From Dyella sp. S184 (GTDB lineage Bacteria > Pseudomonadota > Gammaproteobacteria > Xanthomonadales > Rhodanobacteraceae), in the NCBI RefSeq assembly GCF_009766065.1, contig NZ_LMUE01000017.1:1-64000 (forward strand): a stretch of DNA of 64,000 nucleotides, written 5' to 3'. Position numbers and translations under genes: made by a program. Shown one piece after another: positions 29,974 to 37,744 of the stretch; the first letter of the stretch is position 1; every line of letters starts with the position of its first letter. A model generated the notes under the pieces. It did not search any database and had not been told where the DNA came from. It saw nothing but the letters and a program-made list of their open reading frames with translations.

Positions 29974-30693
29974 ATGACGTCTTCATCTCCACCTGCTGAA
30001 AGTGCGACGCGGCGTTATGTGCTGCCGTTGCTGCTCGCCTATCCGTTGCTGGCGATCGCCGGCGCGGTGACGCAGCGGCAGATTTTCCCGCTGGCGGCGC
30101 TGCTGTTGCTGCTGACGGCCGTGATGTTGCCCCGGTTGCAGACGCATCGTGCCGGGCCATGGCTGGTCTGGCTGGGCGTGCTGGTGGCGTTGCTGCTGCT
30201 GTCGCTGTATGGATTCGCCGGCCTGCTGCTGGAAACCGTGCCCGTACTGATCAATGCGCTGCTGGCCTGCTGGTTTGGCAGCACGCTGGGTACGTCCGAA
30301 CCGCTGGTGGCGCGTTTCATCGTCGCCATCGAAGGTACCGATCGGTTGTCGCAGCCTGGCGTGGCGCGTTATGCCCGGCAGCTCACCTGGTTCTGGACCT
30401 TGTTGCTGGCGACGCAGGCGGTGGTACTCGCGGTGTTGCTGCTATGTGCCGAGCACAGCGGGCTGTTGGCGCGTTTCGGCATCGTCTCGCCGCTACTGGT
30501 ATCCGATCGCTGGGCCACGGCCTGGCTGCATGTCGGCGGTTACCTTTTGCTTGGCGCGGCATTTCTGCTGGAGTATGGCTACCGCCGCTGGCGCTTGCGC
30601 CACCTGAGCCACCCCGGCCTGCACGACATGCTGCTGCAGCTGGCTCTGCACTGGCCGCAGCTGGTGCACGGCAACCGGACCGCCGCATCATGA
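29974..30693 (+). CDS. Polytopic membrane protein (COG4648-like) of the polyene cluster
   Basis: A 239-residue protein with about six hydrophobic helices (for example LLLAYPLLAIAGAV and WLVWLGVLVALLLLSLYGFA) and a basic C-terminus. Proteins of this type (COG4648, annotated as membrane proteins or ketosynthase-associated) recur in aryl-polyene clusters. The role is unknown; a membrane platform for the synthase or a transport step is possible. Its TGA overlaps the next gene's ATG. The 100 bp between it and the ACP gene hold no gene. Confidence 0.75.
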   Translation: MTSSSPPAESATRRYVLPLLLAYPLLAIAGAVTQRQIFPLAALLLLLTAVMLPRLQTHRAGPWLVWLGVLVALLLLSLYGFAGLLLETVPVLINALLACWFGSTLGTSEPLVARFIVAIEGTDRLSQPGVARYARQLTWFWTLLLATQAVVLAVLLLCAEHSGLLARFGIVSPLLVSDRWATAWLHVGGYLLLGAAFLLEYGYRRWRLRHLSHPGLHDMLLQLALHWPQLVHGNRTAAS

Positions 30694-30998
30694 ATGGCGC
30701 CGGCTTTGAACAGGTGCTGTGCATCGACGCCAGTCATCCGGCGCTGCCGGGGCATTTTCCGAGTCATCCGCTGGTGCCGGGAGTCATCCTGCTGGAGCAG
30801 GTGGCCTTGGCCTTGCGCGCGTGGCGTGGGCAGCGGCTGGCGCGCGTGCTGGAAGCGAAATTCGTGGCACCGTTGCTGCCGGATGAGGTGGCCACCGTGT
30901 ACCTGACGGAAACGGATGCGGTCCACTCGCGGTTCCGTTTCGAGATTCGGCGTGACAGCAGCCTGTTGGCACGCGGCTTGGTCGAGGGAGCGACATGA
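30690..30998 (+). CDS. 3-hydroxyacyl-ACP dehydratase (hot-dog, FabZ-like)
   Basis: A 102-residue hot-dog protein with the FabA/FabZ motif HPALPGHFPSHPLVPGVI near the N-terminus (catalytic H22). It would dehydrate the beta-hydroxyacyl-ACP in each polyene extension cycle. It is short for a FabZ (about 140-150), keeping the motif helix and the strands. Overlaps of 4 bp at both ends (ATGA with the membrane protein, ATGA with the acyltransferase) show tight coupling. Confidence 0.85.
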   Translation: MNGAGFEQVLCIDASHPALPGHFPSHPLVPGVILLEQVALALRAWRGQRLARVLEAKFVAPLLPDEVATVYLTETDAVHSRFRFEIRRDSSLLARGLVEGAT

Positions 30999-31954
30999 GC
31001 ACGAACGAACATTGGCAGAGCCGCCCGGAAGGCGGTGGGCGTTTCGCGATCTGGCTGATCCGCGCGATCGCGTTGTACGGCGGTCGCCGCGTGGCACGGG
31101 TGTGCCTGTATCCGATCACGCTGTACTTCTACCTGCGCCGCCGGCCGGAACGAGTGGCGTCGAAGCAGTATCTGCAGCGCGTGTTTGGCGAGCCGGTGAT
31201 GCCGTGGCAGGTGTTCAAGCACATCCATTGTTTCGCGGCCACGATCATGGATCGGGTGTTTTTGCTGGCGCACGGCGAGAAGCCGTTCCAGATCGAGACC
31301 GAAGGCCTGGAACTGCTCGACCAGCGTATCGCGCAAGGCCGTGGCGTGCTGCTGTTCGGTTCGCATCAGGGCAGCTTCGAGGCATTGCGGGCGCTCGGCG
31401 CGCGCCGTCCGGAAATGCCCTTGCGGGTAGTGCTGGACAAGCAAAAGACCCCGGCGATGACCGAGCTGCTGGAGGCGCTGGCACCGGACATAGGTGCTTG
31501 CGTGATCGATGCTGCGCAGGATGGCACCTCGATCGCCCTGGCCATGTCCGAGGCCTGCCAGAACGGTGCCGTGGTGGCGATGCTGGCCGACCGCGGGCGC
31601 GGGCATGAGGTGTTGCGGTATGCGCCGTTCCTCGGTTCACCGGCACCGTTCCCGGTCAGCCCGTGGCTGCTGGCGCACACGCTGCAGGTACCGGTTGTGC
31701 TGTGCTTTGGCCTGTACCTGGGCGGCAACCGTTACCGGTTGGTCTTCGAGCCGCTGGCCGACCGGGTGGAGATTCCGCGGCAGCAACGTGGCCCGGCACT
31801 GGATGCGCTGATTGCCCGCTACGCGCAACGTCTGGAACATTATGTCCATGTCGCTCCCTACAACTGGTTCAACTTCTATGATTTCTGGCAGCAAGATATG
31901 CGCGCTCCTGCTGAGCATGTCGTTGCCGCTGTGGGCGAACGCGTCGGCGCCTGA
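30995..31954 (+). CDS. LpxL-family lipid acyltransferase
   Basis: A 319-residue membrane-associated acyltransferase of the LpxL/HtrB (LPLAT) family with the HX4E catalytic motif in SHQGSFEA (H124, E129), an N-terminal amphipathic anchor and the C-terminal YNWFNFYDFW. In aryl-polyene systems such an enzyme is thought to attach the polyene acyl chain to a lipid carrier. Its end overlaps the LolA-like gene by 77 bp in another frame. Confidence 0.85.
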   Translation: MSTNEHWQSRPEGGGRFAIWLIRAIALYGGRRVARVCLYPITLYFYLRRRPERVASKQYLQRVFGEPVMPWQVFKHIHCFAATIMDRVFLLAHGEKPFQIETEGLELLDQRIAQGRGVLLFGSHQGSFEALRALGARRPEMPLRVVLDKQKTPAMTELLEALAPDIGACVIDAAQDGTSIALAMSEACQNGAVVAMLADRGRGHEVLRYAPFLGSPAPFPVSPWLLAHTLQVPVVLCFGLYLGGNRYRLVFEPLADRVEIPRQQRGPALDALIARYAQRLEHYVHVAPYNWFNFYDFWQQDMRAPAEHVVAAVGERVGA

Positions 31955-32558
31955 GGCCAGTCCCGCCGCGCCTGTCCCAACCGCGGCATCGTCATCGGCG
32001 CAAGCGTTGATCACCGGCCTGGGTCAACCGGCTCCAGCTCGCACGCCATTCGCCGAAGCGCGTTTCATGCAGGTGCTGGATCGTCCGCTGGTGGTGTCCG
32101 GCGAGCTGGCCTGGCTGGGCGGCGACAAGCTGCAACGGCATGTCGAACATCCGAATGACGAAACCGCCACCATCGCCGACGGCGAGGTAACCCAGCAGCG
32201 CGCGGGCAAGAGCCCGCGGCACTTCTCACTTAGCCGCGCACCGCAGTTGCAGGTATTGCTGGACAGCTTCGTGGCGTTGCTGAGTGGCGATGCCGGGCGC
32301 CTGCAGCAGGCGTTCGAGATCCGGCAGGGCGGCGATCCGGCAGCAGCGTGGACACTGACCCTGGTGCCACGCGATGCAAAGGTGGCCAAGACGGTGGCCG
32401 GCATCACGATCGACGGTGACGGCAAGACCTCGCGCTGCATGCGCATGCAGGAGGCGGATGGCGATCTCGCGATCGACATGCTCGGCCCGCTCGCGGCGAA
32501 GATGCCTGCACAACCGACGCGCGAGGCGCTGCTGGCCCTCTGTCAGGGCGCGCACTGA
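31878..32558 (+). CDS. LolA-like periplasmic carrier protein
   Basis: A 226-residue secreted protein. The signal peptide MISGSKICALLLSMSLPLWA is followed by an alanine/proline-rich linker and a domain with the LolA-like pattern RFMQVLDRPLVVSGELAW. LolA relatives are a constant part of aryl-polyene clusters and probably escort the lipid product to the outer membrane. The start lies 77 bp inside the preceding gene; the next in-frame ATG (31917) would destroy the signal peptide, so the overlap is real or the start is nearby. Confidence 0.82.
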   Translation: MISGSKICALLLSMSLPLWANASAPEASPAAPVPTAASSSAQALITGLGQPAPARTPFAEARFMQVLDRPLVVSGELAWLGGDKLQRHVEHPNDETATIADGEVTQQRAGKSPRHFSLSRAPQLQVLLDSFVALLSGDAGRLQQAFEIRQGGDPAAAWTLTLVPRDAKVAKTVAGITIDGDGKTSRCMRMQEADGDLAIDMLGPLAAKMPAQPTREALLALCQGAH

Positions 32559-32559
32559 A

Positions 32560-34986
32560 GTGCGCCGCGGCGGTCGCGCCACGCTGCTTGTGCTCTGGCT
32601 GCTGGCATTGGCAGGGCTCGGCTGGATGGTCAGCCAGCGGTTGAAGGTCAGTACCGATCTGCGCAGCTTCATGCCGGCACCGACCACACCGGATCAGCGG
32701 CTGCTGATGGAGCAGGTGGGCGATGGACCGGGTTCGCGGCTGCTGTTGCTGGCGATCAGCCGCTCCTGCCCCGCTCCTGCGCTCCCTGCGCCCGCGGGAC
32801 TCGCGCATCCTGCGCAGCGCGCATCCTGCGCCCGCGGCACTGAGCCATCCATGGCTGGCGCCGGCCAGTCGGATGCGCAGCTGGCCGCGCTGAGCCAGGG
32901 TCTGGTCGGCGCGCTGCACGGTGACAAGCGCTACAGCCAGGTACTCAACGGCAGCTTCGATCTGGGTGCGCTGCCTTCCGGCCTGCTGCCGTATCGCTAC
33001 CTGCTGTCGCCAACGCTGGATACGCAGCCGCTGGACGAGCCGTATCTCGCCGATCAGCTGCAGCAGCGGCTCGATGATCTATCCTCGCCGGCGGCGAGTT
33101 TGCTGAAAGGCTTGCTGCCACGCGATCCCACCCTGGAAGTGCTGAAGCTGGCCGAACGCTGGACGCCGGCGAAATCGCCCGAGCTGCGCGAAGGCGTGTG
33201 GTTCTCGCCGCAGAACGAAGCCTTGCTGCTGGTGCAGACCGCCGCCGCAGGCTTTGATCCGGACGCGCAGCAACAGGCGATCGACGGCATCCAGCACGCG
33301 TTCAATGCCTTGCCAGGCCATGCCGGCGCAAAGCTCGAGTTCAGCGGCCCTGGCTATTTCAGCGTGGTGGTCGGTGCACAGACGCGGCATCAGGCCGACT
33401 GGATCGGACGGATTTCCAGCGTGGGTTTCATCGTGCTGCTGCTGCTGGCATATCGCAGCCTGAGTTCCTTGCTGCTATCCGCGCTGCCGATCGCCAGCGC
33501 GGCGCTGGCCGGTATCGCGGCGCTGACCGTGGTGTTTTCCGAAGTGCACGGCATCACTTTGGCATTTGGCTTCACCCTGCTCGGGGTGGCGCAGGAGTAT
33601 CCGATCCGCGTACTCAGCCATCGCCGTGCCGGCGAGGATGCGGTGCAGAGCGTGCGGGCGTTGTGGCCGCTGCTGCTCACCGCGATCGCTTCGGCGTGCA
33701 TCGCCTACCTGGCGTTCTATGCGTCCGGCGTGAATGGACTGAAGCAACTGGCCGTGTTCACCATCGTCGGCTTGCTGGTGGCCGGTTTCAGTACGCGCTA
33801 CCTGCTGTCGCGGTTGCTGCCGGTGCGTGTGCGCGATGTGGCCGACATGCGCTGGCTGGCGAAGGCGCGCGATCTCGTCGATCGGCTGCCACGGCCGCGC
33901 TGGATTCCTGTGGTGGTGGCATTGGCGATTATCCTGATGCTGGCCGTCGCACCAGGCCCGTTCTGGCAGAACAATCTCGCCGCGCTGACCCCGCTGCCGC
34001 AGGACATGTTGCTGCGCGACGCACGTCTGCGCGAAGCGCTGGGTGCCCCCGACGTGCGTTACCTGCTGGTATTGCAGGCATCCACCGAGCAGGGCGTGCT
34101 GGCGCTGTCTGAGCAGTTGCAGCCGAAGGTGGATGCGCTGGTGGCGCAGCACGCTGTCGATGCGCTGGAACTGCCGTCGCGTTATCTGCCGACGGTCGCA
34201 TTGCAACAGGCGCGGCAGCAGAAGCTGCCGGATCGCGCCAGCTTGCAGAGCGAGTTGAACCAGGCCTTGCAGGGCTTGCCGTTTCGGCCCGATCTGTTCC
34301 AGCCCTTCCTTGATGACGTTGAAACGGCACGGCAATTGCCGCCGTTGACACCCGAGCTTTACGTGCAGACACCGCTGGGTCAGCGCCTCGCGGCGATGTT
34401 GATGCAGCGCGATGGGCATTGGCTCGGCCTGGGCACAGTCAGTGGTGTGCACAACGTTGCGGCACTGCAGGCGCTGGGTGCAGACAGCGGCGGCAACGTG
34501 CGCCTGCTCGACCTGAAGGTCGCCTCGGAATCGCTGGTGGCGGCGTATCGCACGCGCATCCTGCAAGCGCTGCTGGTGGCCAGTGTGTTGCTGGTGCTGA
34601 CCATTACGTTCGCGCTGCGCAGCCTGCGGCGTGCCTGGCATGTGCTGGCGCCGATGACGCTGGCGACCTTTCTGGTGCTGGCGGTGGAGCGCATGATGGG
34701 CATCGAGATTTCGCTGTTCCATCTGGTCGCGCTGATCCTTGCCGGTGGCCTCGGCCTGCATTACGCGCTGTTCTTCGAACGCGATACCGGCGATCCAGCG
34801 GAGCAGCGGCGCACCCTGCATGCCACGATCGTGTGCGTCTTGTCCGCGTTGCTGGTGTTCGGCATGCTGGCGTGGGCAACGATTCCGGTGCTGCGCGCGA
34901 TCGGCCTCACGGTGAGCCTTGGCGTTGCCTTCCACTTCTGCCTGTCGATCCTGATGGCGCCACATACGCATGCTTCCGAAGACTGA
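32560..34986 (+). CDS. MMPL/RND-family exporter of the polyene cluster
   Basis: An 808-residue membrane protein with a large periplasmic loop after the first helix (about 50-280), a block of helices (about 285-440), a second loop, and a final helix block (about 670-808). This is the two-fold MMPL layout. It would extract the polyene lipid from the inner membrane. The start is a GTG at 32560 right after the LolA stop. An insertion-like low-complexity stretch of about 30 residues rich in P, A and C (about 68-98) sits in the first periplasmic loop. It overlaps the next gene by 17 bp. Confidence 0.87.
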   Translation: MRRGGRATLLVLWLLALAGLGWMVSQRLKVSTDLRSFMPAPTTPDQRLLMEQVGDGPGSRLLLLAISRSCPAPALPAPAGLAHPAQRASCARGTEPSMAGAGQSDAQLAALSQGLVGALHGDKRYSQVLNGSFDLGALPSGLLPYRYLLSPTLDTQPLDEPYLADQLQQRLDDLSSPAASLLKGLLPRDPTLEVLKLAERWTPAKSPELREGVWFSPQNEALLLVQTAAAGFDPDAQQQAIDGIQHAFNALPGHAGAKLEFSGPGYFSVVVGAQTRHQADWIGRISSVGFIVLLLLAYRSLSSLLLSALPIASAALAGIAALTVVFSEVHGITLAFGFTLLGVAQEYPIRVLSHRRAGEDAVQSVRALWPLLLTAIASACIAYLAFYASGVNGLKQLAVFTIVGLLVAGFSTRYLLSRLLPVRVRDVADMRWLAKARDLVDRLPRPRWIPVVVALAIILMLAVAPGPFWQNNLAALTPLPQDMLLRDARLREALGAPDVRYLLVLQASTEQGVLALSEQLQPKVDALVAQHAVDALELPSRYLPTVALQQARQQKLPDRASLQSELNQALQGLPFRPDLFQPFLDDVETARQLPPLTPELYVQTPLGQRLAAMLMQRDGHWLGLGTVSGVHNVAALQALGADSGGNVRLLDLKVASESLVAAYRTRILQALLVASVLLVLTITFALRSLRRAWHVLAPMTLATFLVLAVERMMGIEISLFHLVALILAGGLGLHYALFFERDTGDPAEQRRTLHATIVCVLSALLVFGMLAWATIPVLRAIGLTVSLGVAFHFCLSILMAPHTHASED
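32762..32850 (+). repeat. Small repeat-rich insertion inside the exporter gene
   Basis: GCGCATCCTGCGC occurs at 32803-32815 and 32819-32831, and CTGCGCCCGCGG at 32786-32797 and 32826-32837, 40 bp apart. GCTCCTGC/GCTCCCTGC variants fill the rest. The stretch translates in frame to P/A/C-rich residues unlike the flanking exporter sequence, suggesting an inserted short element that kept the reading frame. Confidence 0.5.
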
Positions 34987-35404
34987 CTGGGCAGCGCTGA
35001 TCCCGCACGCTGGCAGCATGTGCCTGCTGGATGCAGTGCTGGCGTGGGACGAGCACACGATTCACGCGATCAGCGCTGGCCACACGCGTGCAGATAACCC
35101 GTTGCGTGGCCCGCAGGGTTTGCATGCGGTGCATCTGGCCGAATACGGTGCACAGGCGATGGCCGTGCATGGCGGCTTGCTGGCGCGCGCGAAGGGTGCG
35201 CAGACGGCACGACCGGGCCGGCTGGTCAGCCTGCGCGATGTGCAGTTGTTTGAAGAATATGTCGATCGGCTGGACAGTCAGCTCGACATCCATGCCGAAT
35301 GCCTTTATGCCGATGATGGTGGTGCGCAATACGCGTTCCGCGTCGAACATCGCGGTCGCCTGCTGGCCAGCGGGCGCGCCGCGGTCATCCACCCTGAATC
35401 CTGA
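34970..35404 (+). CDS. Second hot-dog dehydratase (ApeP-like) of the polyene cluster
   Basis: A 144-residue hot-dog protein that starts DWAALIPHAGSMCLLDAVL, the typical start of ApeP/FabZ-like dehydratases in aryl-polyene clusters, with GLHAVHLAEYGAQAMAVHGG as the central helix. It probably works with the FabZ-like protein at 30690 so that dehydration keeps pace with elongation. The start lies 17 bp within the exporter gene. Confidence 0.83.
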   Translation: MLPKTDWAALIPHAGSMCLLDAVLAWDEHTIHAISAGHTRADNPLRGPQGLHAVHLAEYGAQAMAVHGGLLARAKGAQTARPGRLVSLRDVQLFEEYVDRLDSQLDIHAECLYADDGGAQYAFRVEHRGRLLASGRAAVIHPES

Positions 35405-35420
35405 GTCGCGAGGTCACGTC

Positions 35421-36158
35421 ATGTCAGCAACATCTGCGGTGCGTCGCGCGCTGGTCACTGGCGGCAGTGGCGAACTCGGCGGTGCGATCTGCGAGGCGCT
35501 GGCTGCTGGCGGCTATCACGTCATCGTGCACGCCAATCAGAGCCTGTCGCGCGCGGAAGCCGTCGTGGCCGCGATTCACGCCGCCGGCGGCAGCGCGCAG
35601 GCGACGGCCTTCGATGTCACCGATGCCGAAGTGACACGTGCGGCACTGGACGTGCTGTTGTCCGAAGGCCCAATCCACGCGGTGATCAACAATGCCGGCG
35701 TGCATGACGACGCACCAATGGCGGGGATGAGCGCCGAACAATGGCATCGGGTGATCGATGTCTCGTTGCATGGTTTCTTCAACGTGACCCAGCCGCTACT
35801 GCTGCCGATGGCACGTGCGCGCTTCGGTCGCATCGTCTCGGTGAGTTCGGTGGCGGCCCAGCTCGGTAATCGTGGGCAGACCAACTATGCGGCCGCAAAA
35901 GCCGCATTGCACGGTGCCAGCAAATCGCTGGCGCGTGAGATGGCTTCGCGCGGCATCACCGTGAACGTGGTCGCGCCGGGCGTGATCGAGGGGCGCATGA
36001 TCGGTGCGGATTTCCCGCCCGAACGCATCCGCGAGATCGTGCCCGCGCAACGCGCCGGCAAGCCGGAAGAAGTCGCCGCGCTGGTGGCTTTCCTGTGCAG
36101 CGATGCAGCGGGATACATCAATGGCCAGGTGATCGGCGTCAACGGCGGTATGGGCTGA
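35421..36158 (+). CDS. 3-oxoacyl-ACP reductase (SDR, FabG-like)
   Basis: A 245-residue classical short-chain dehydrogenase. It has the Rossmann motif TGGSGELGG (about 13-21), NNAG (90-93), catalytic serine in SVSSVA (about S142-S143) and the Y156-x3-K160 pair in YAAAK. It would reduce the beta-keto group during polyene elongation with NADPH. The ATG at 35421 starts MSATSAVRRALVTGG. It is the last rightward gene of the cluster and meets the leftward glycosyltransferase gene at 36183. Confidence 0.93.
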   Translation: MSATSAVRRALVTGGSGELGGAICEALAAGGYHVIVHANQSLSRAEAVVAAIHAAGGSAQATAFDVTDAEVTRAALDVLLSEGPIHAVINNAGVHDDAPMAGMSAEQWHRVIDVSLHGFFNVTQPLLLPMARARFGRIVSVSSVAAQLGNRGQTNYAAAKAALHGASKSLAREMASRGITVNVVAPGVIEGRMIGADFPPERIREIVPAQRAGKPEEVAALVAFLCSDAAGYINGQVIGVNGGMG

Positions 36159-36182
36159 CTGCGCTTCGCGGAAGCGGAGGCG

Positions 36183-36941
36183 TCAGCCGCCAGAGCGATC
36201 GCTGACGATGATCGGTGCGGCATGCGAACGGCGGCGACTGGCCATGATGTCGCCGTAGTGAAAAATCCGGCCGATGGTGTAGAAGGTGATGCGGGTGACG
36301 TCGCCCACCGGATTGAAGTGGCTGAGCCGGAATTCGCCGTTGTAGCGAGAGGCGATGGGTACCGAGACCACGCCAAGTTTCTTCTCGCGTGAGGCGGCGA
36401 TAAGGATGGCGGCCTCGAACACGAAGTTCTCGGCTGGCAGGTCGACCAGGTCCAAGGCTGCGCGCGGATACCAGCGCTGGCCGCTCTGGGTGTCGGCGAT
36501 CGGCTGCGCGCAGGCCCACGAAATGCCCCAATCGGCGACGGCGTTGGCGCGGCGGCGCCCCCTTGGCTGTTGCGCGCGATCGAGCAGGCGCGCGCCGATC
36601 ACGATGTGTTGCGGATATTTCGCCGCGGCCGCCACGATGTGTGGAATATCGCTGGCCTGATGCTGGCCATCGCCATCCATCGTCAATACCGCGTCATAGC
36701 CTTGCCGCAGTGCTTCACGAAAACCGTGGCGCAAGGCCTCACCCTTGCCATGTCGCTCGCTGTGCCGCAGCAAGGTGACCGGCAGGGCGGCGACGATCTC
36801 CGGAGTGCGGTCGTCGGAGCCGTCGTCGATCACGATCACCGGCGCACCGAGCGCGAGTACGGATTCGACGACCGACTGGATCGCGGCCTCCTCGTTGAGG
36901 CAGGGAATCAGCACGCACCAACGCGCAACAGCGGTGTTCAA
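36183..36941 (-). CDS. Family 2 glycosyltransferase of the polyene cluster
   Basis: A 252-residue cytosolic GT-A enzyme (DPM1-like) with VLIPCLNEE at the start, DDGSDDRT (39-46) and the metal-binding DGD in MDGDGQHQ (D89, D91). It may glycosylate the head group or a lipid carrier of the pigment; the donor is unknown. The best start is a TTG at 36941, 15 bp after the chain-length-factor stop, since no in-frame ATG lies near the conserved N-terminus. There are no membrane helices at the C-terminus, unlike full DPM synthases. Confidence 0.85.
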   Translation of the reverse strand: MNTAVARWCVLIPCLNEEAAIQSVVESVLALGAPVIVIDDGSDDRTPEIVAALPVTLLRHSERHGKGEALRHGFREALRQGYDAVLTMDGDGQHQASDIPHIVAAAAKYPQHIVIGARLLDRAQQPRGRRRANAVADWGISWACAQPIADTQSGQRWYPRAALDLVDLPAENFVFEAAILIAASREKKLGVVSVPIASRYNGEFRLSHFNPVGDVTRITFYTIGRIFHYGDIMASRRRSHAAPIIVSDRSGG

Positions 36942-36955
36942 GCGACCAGCCCCAT

Positions 36956-37744
36956 TTAGATGTGATCCATGTCGATCTGCAGCCCCAGTGTGGCGGCGGC
37001 GTCCAGTTGGCAGCGGCCGTGCCCTTCGGCCAATAGTGCCAGCAATGGCAACGCGCCGGCCGAGGCATTCGCTTCGCGCCAGTGCGCCAGTGGTTCGGCC
37101 AGCGACGAGATGACCCGGCTCGTGGTCAGCGACAGCCGCAGCGACGCCATCGTCGTCGCGCTGGACTCCGGTGCCAGCACCAGCGCACAACCGAACGACT
37201 GGGTGCAGCCGGTGACTTCCAGCAGTGGTCCGCTGCTGGCGGTATCGCTGCATACCAGCAGCACCGGGCGTTGCTCCACCAGCACCTGGCTGGCTGCCTC
37301 CAACAGGCTGGCGCCGAAACTGGCGCGCTGTGCCGCCAGCGCGGTGGATGGCGCATGGCACCCGGTGGCGATCGTCCAGTAGCCAACCGGCGCGTTGTGC
37401 ACCGAGTTGTGGAAACGGATCGGCGACAGCTCGGCCGGCGTCTGTGCGAGTGTCGCGCACATGTAATCGGTGATCGGCTGGTCGCCGTGCGCGGAGGCGA
37501 ATATGCAGGCCAGTTCGCTCGCGCTATGTCCGCTCATCGCTACCGCCTGGCCAGCGACTTCGATCGCCAGCAACACGCTCTCCGGTGCGCGGCGGCGTTC
37601 GTTTGGCGGCAGCGTGGCCGCGGCCGGCCTGGCCGACGGCGGCTCGGGTGTGTTGCCGGCCAGCAGTGAGCGGAGCGCGGCGAAGTCGGCCAGCTGAGGC
37701 GACCACAGGCCGACGCCTTCGATGTAGACACGCAGTGCGCTCAT
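36956..37744 (-). CDS. Beta-ketoacyl synthase chain-length factor
   Basis: A 262-residue ketosynthase-like protein equivalent to only the N-terminal half of a KAS enzyme. It keeps the core strands and the segment IATGCHAPSTALAAQ but has no HGT or GHT histidine motifs, so it cannot be a full condensing enzyme. Paired with the complete ketosynthase upstream, it matches the KS-CLF heterodimer of aryl-polyene systems that sets chain length. Its start overlaps the ketosynthase stop by 4 bp (ATGA). Confidence 0.85.
   Translation of the reverse strand: MSALRVYIEGVGLWSPQLADFAALRSLLAGNTPEPPSARPAAATLPPNERRRAPESVLLAIEVAGQAVAMSGHSASELACIFASAHGDQPITDYMCATLAQTPAELSPIRFHNSVHNAPVGYWTIATGCHAPSTALAAQRASFGASLLEAASQVLVEQRPVLLVCSDTASSGPLLEVTGCTQSFGCALVLAPESSATTMASLRLSLTTSRVISSLAEPLAHWREANASAGALPLLALLAEGHGRCQLDAAATLGLQIDMDHI

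Noticed and set aside
29579..29977. Frame starting at the ATG 2 bp after the GGGGGGAGG site at the head of the polyene operon
   Set aside because: The frame gives a meaningless G/R/A-rich sequence across the ACP gene; the overlapping TTG frame encodes a clear ACP.
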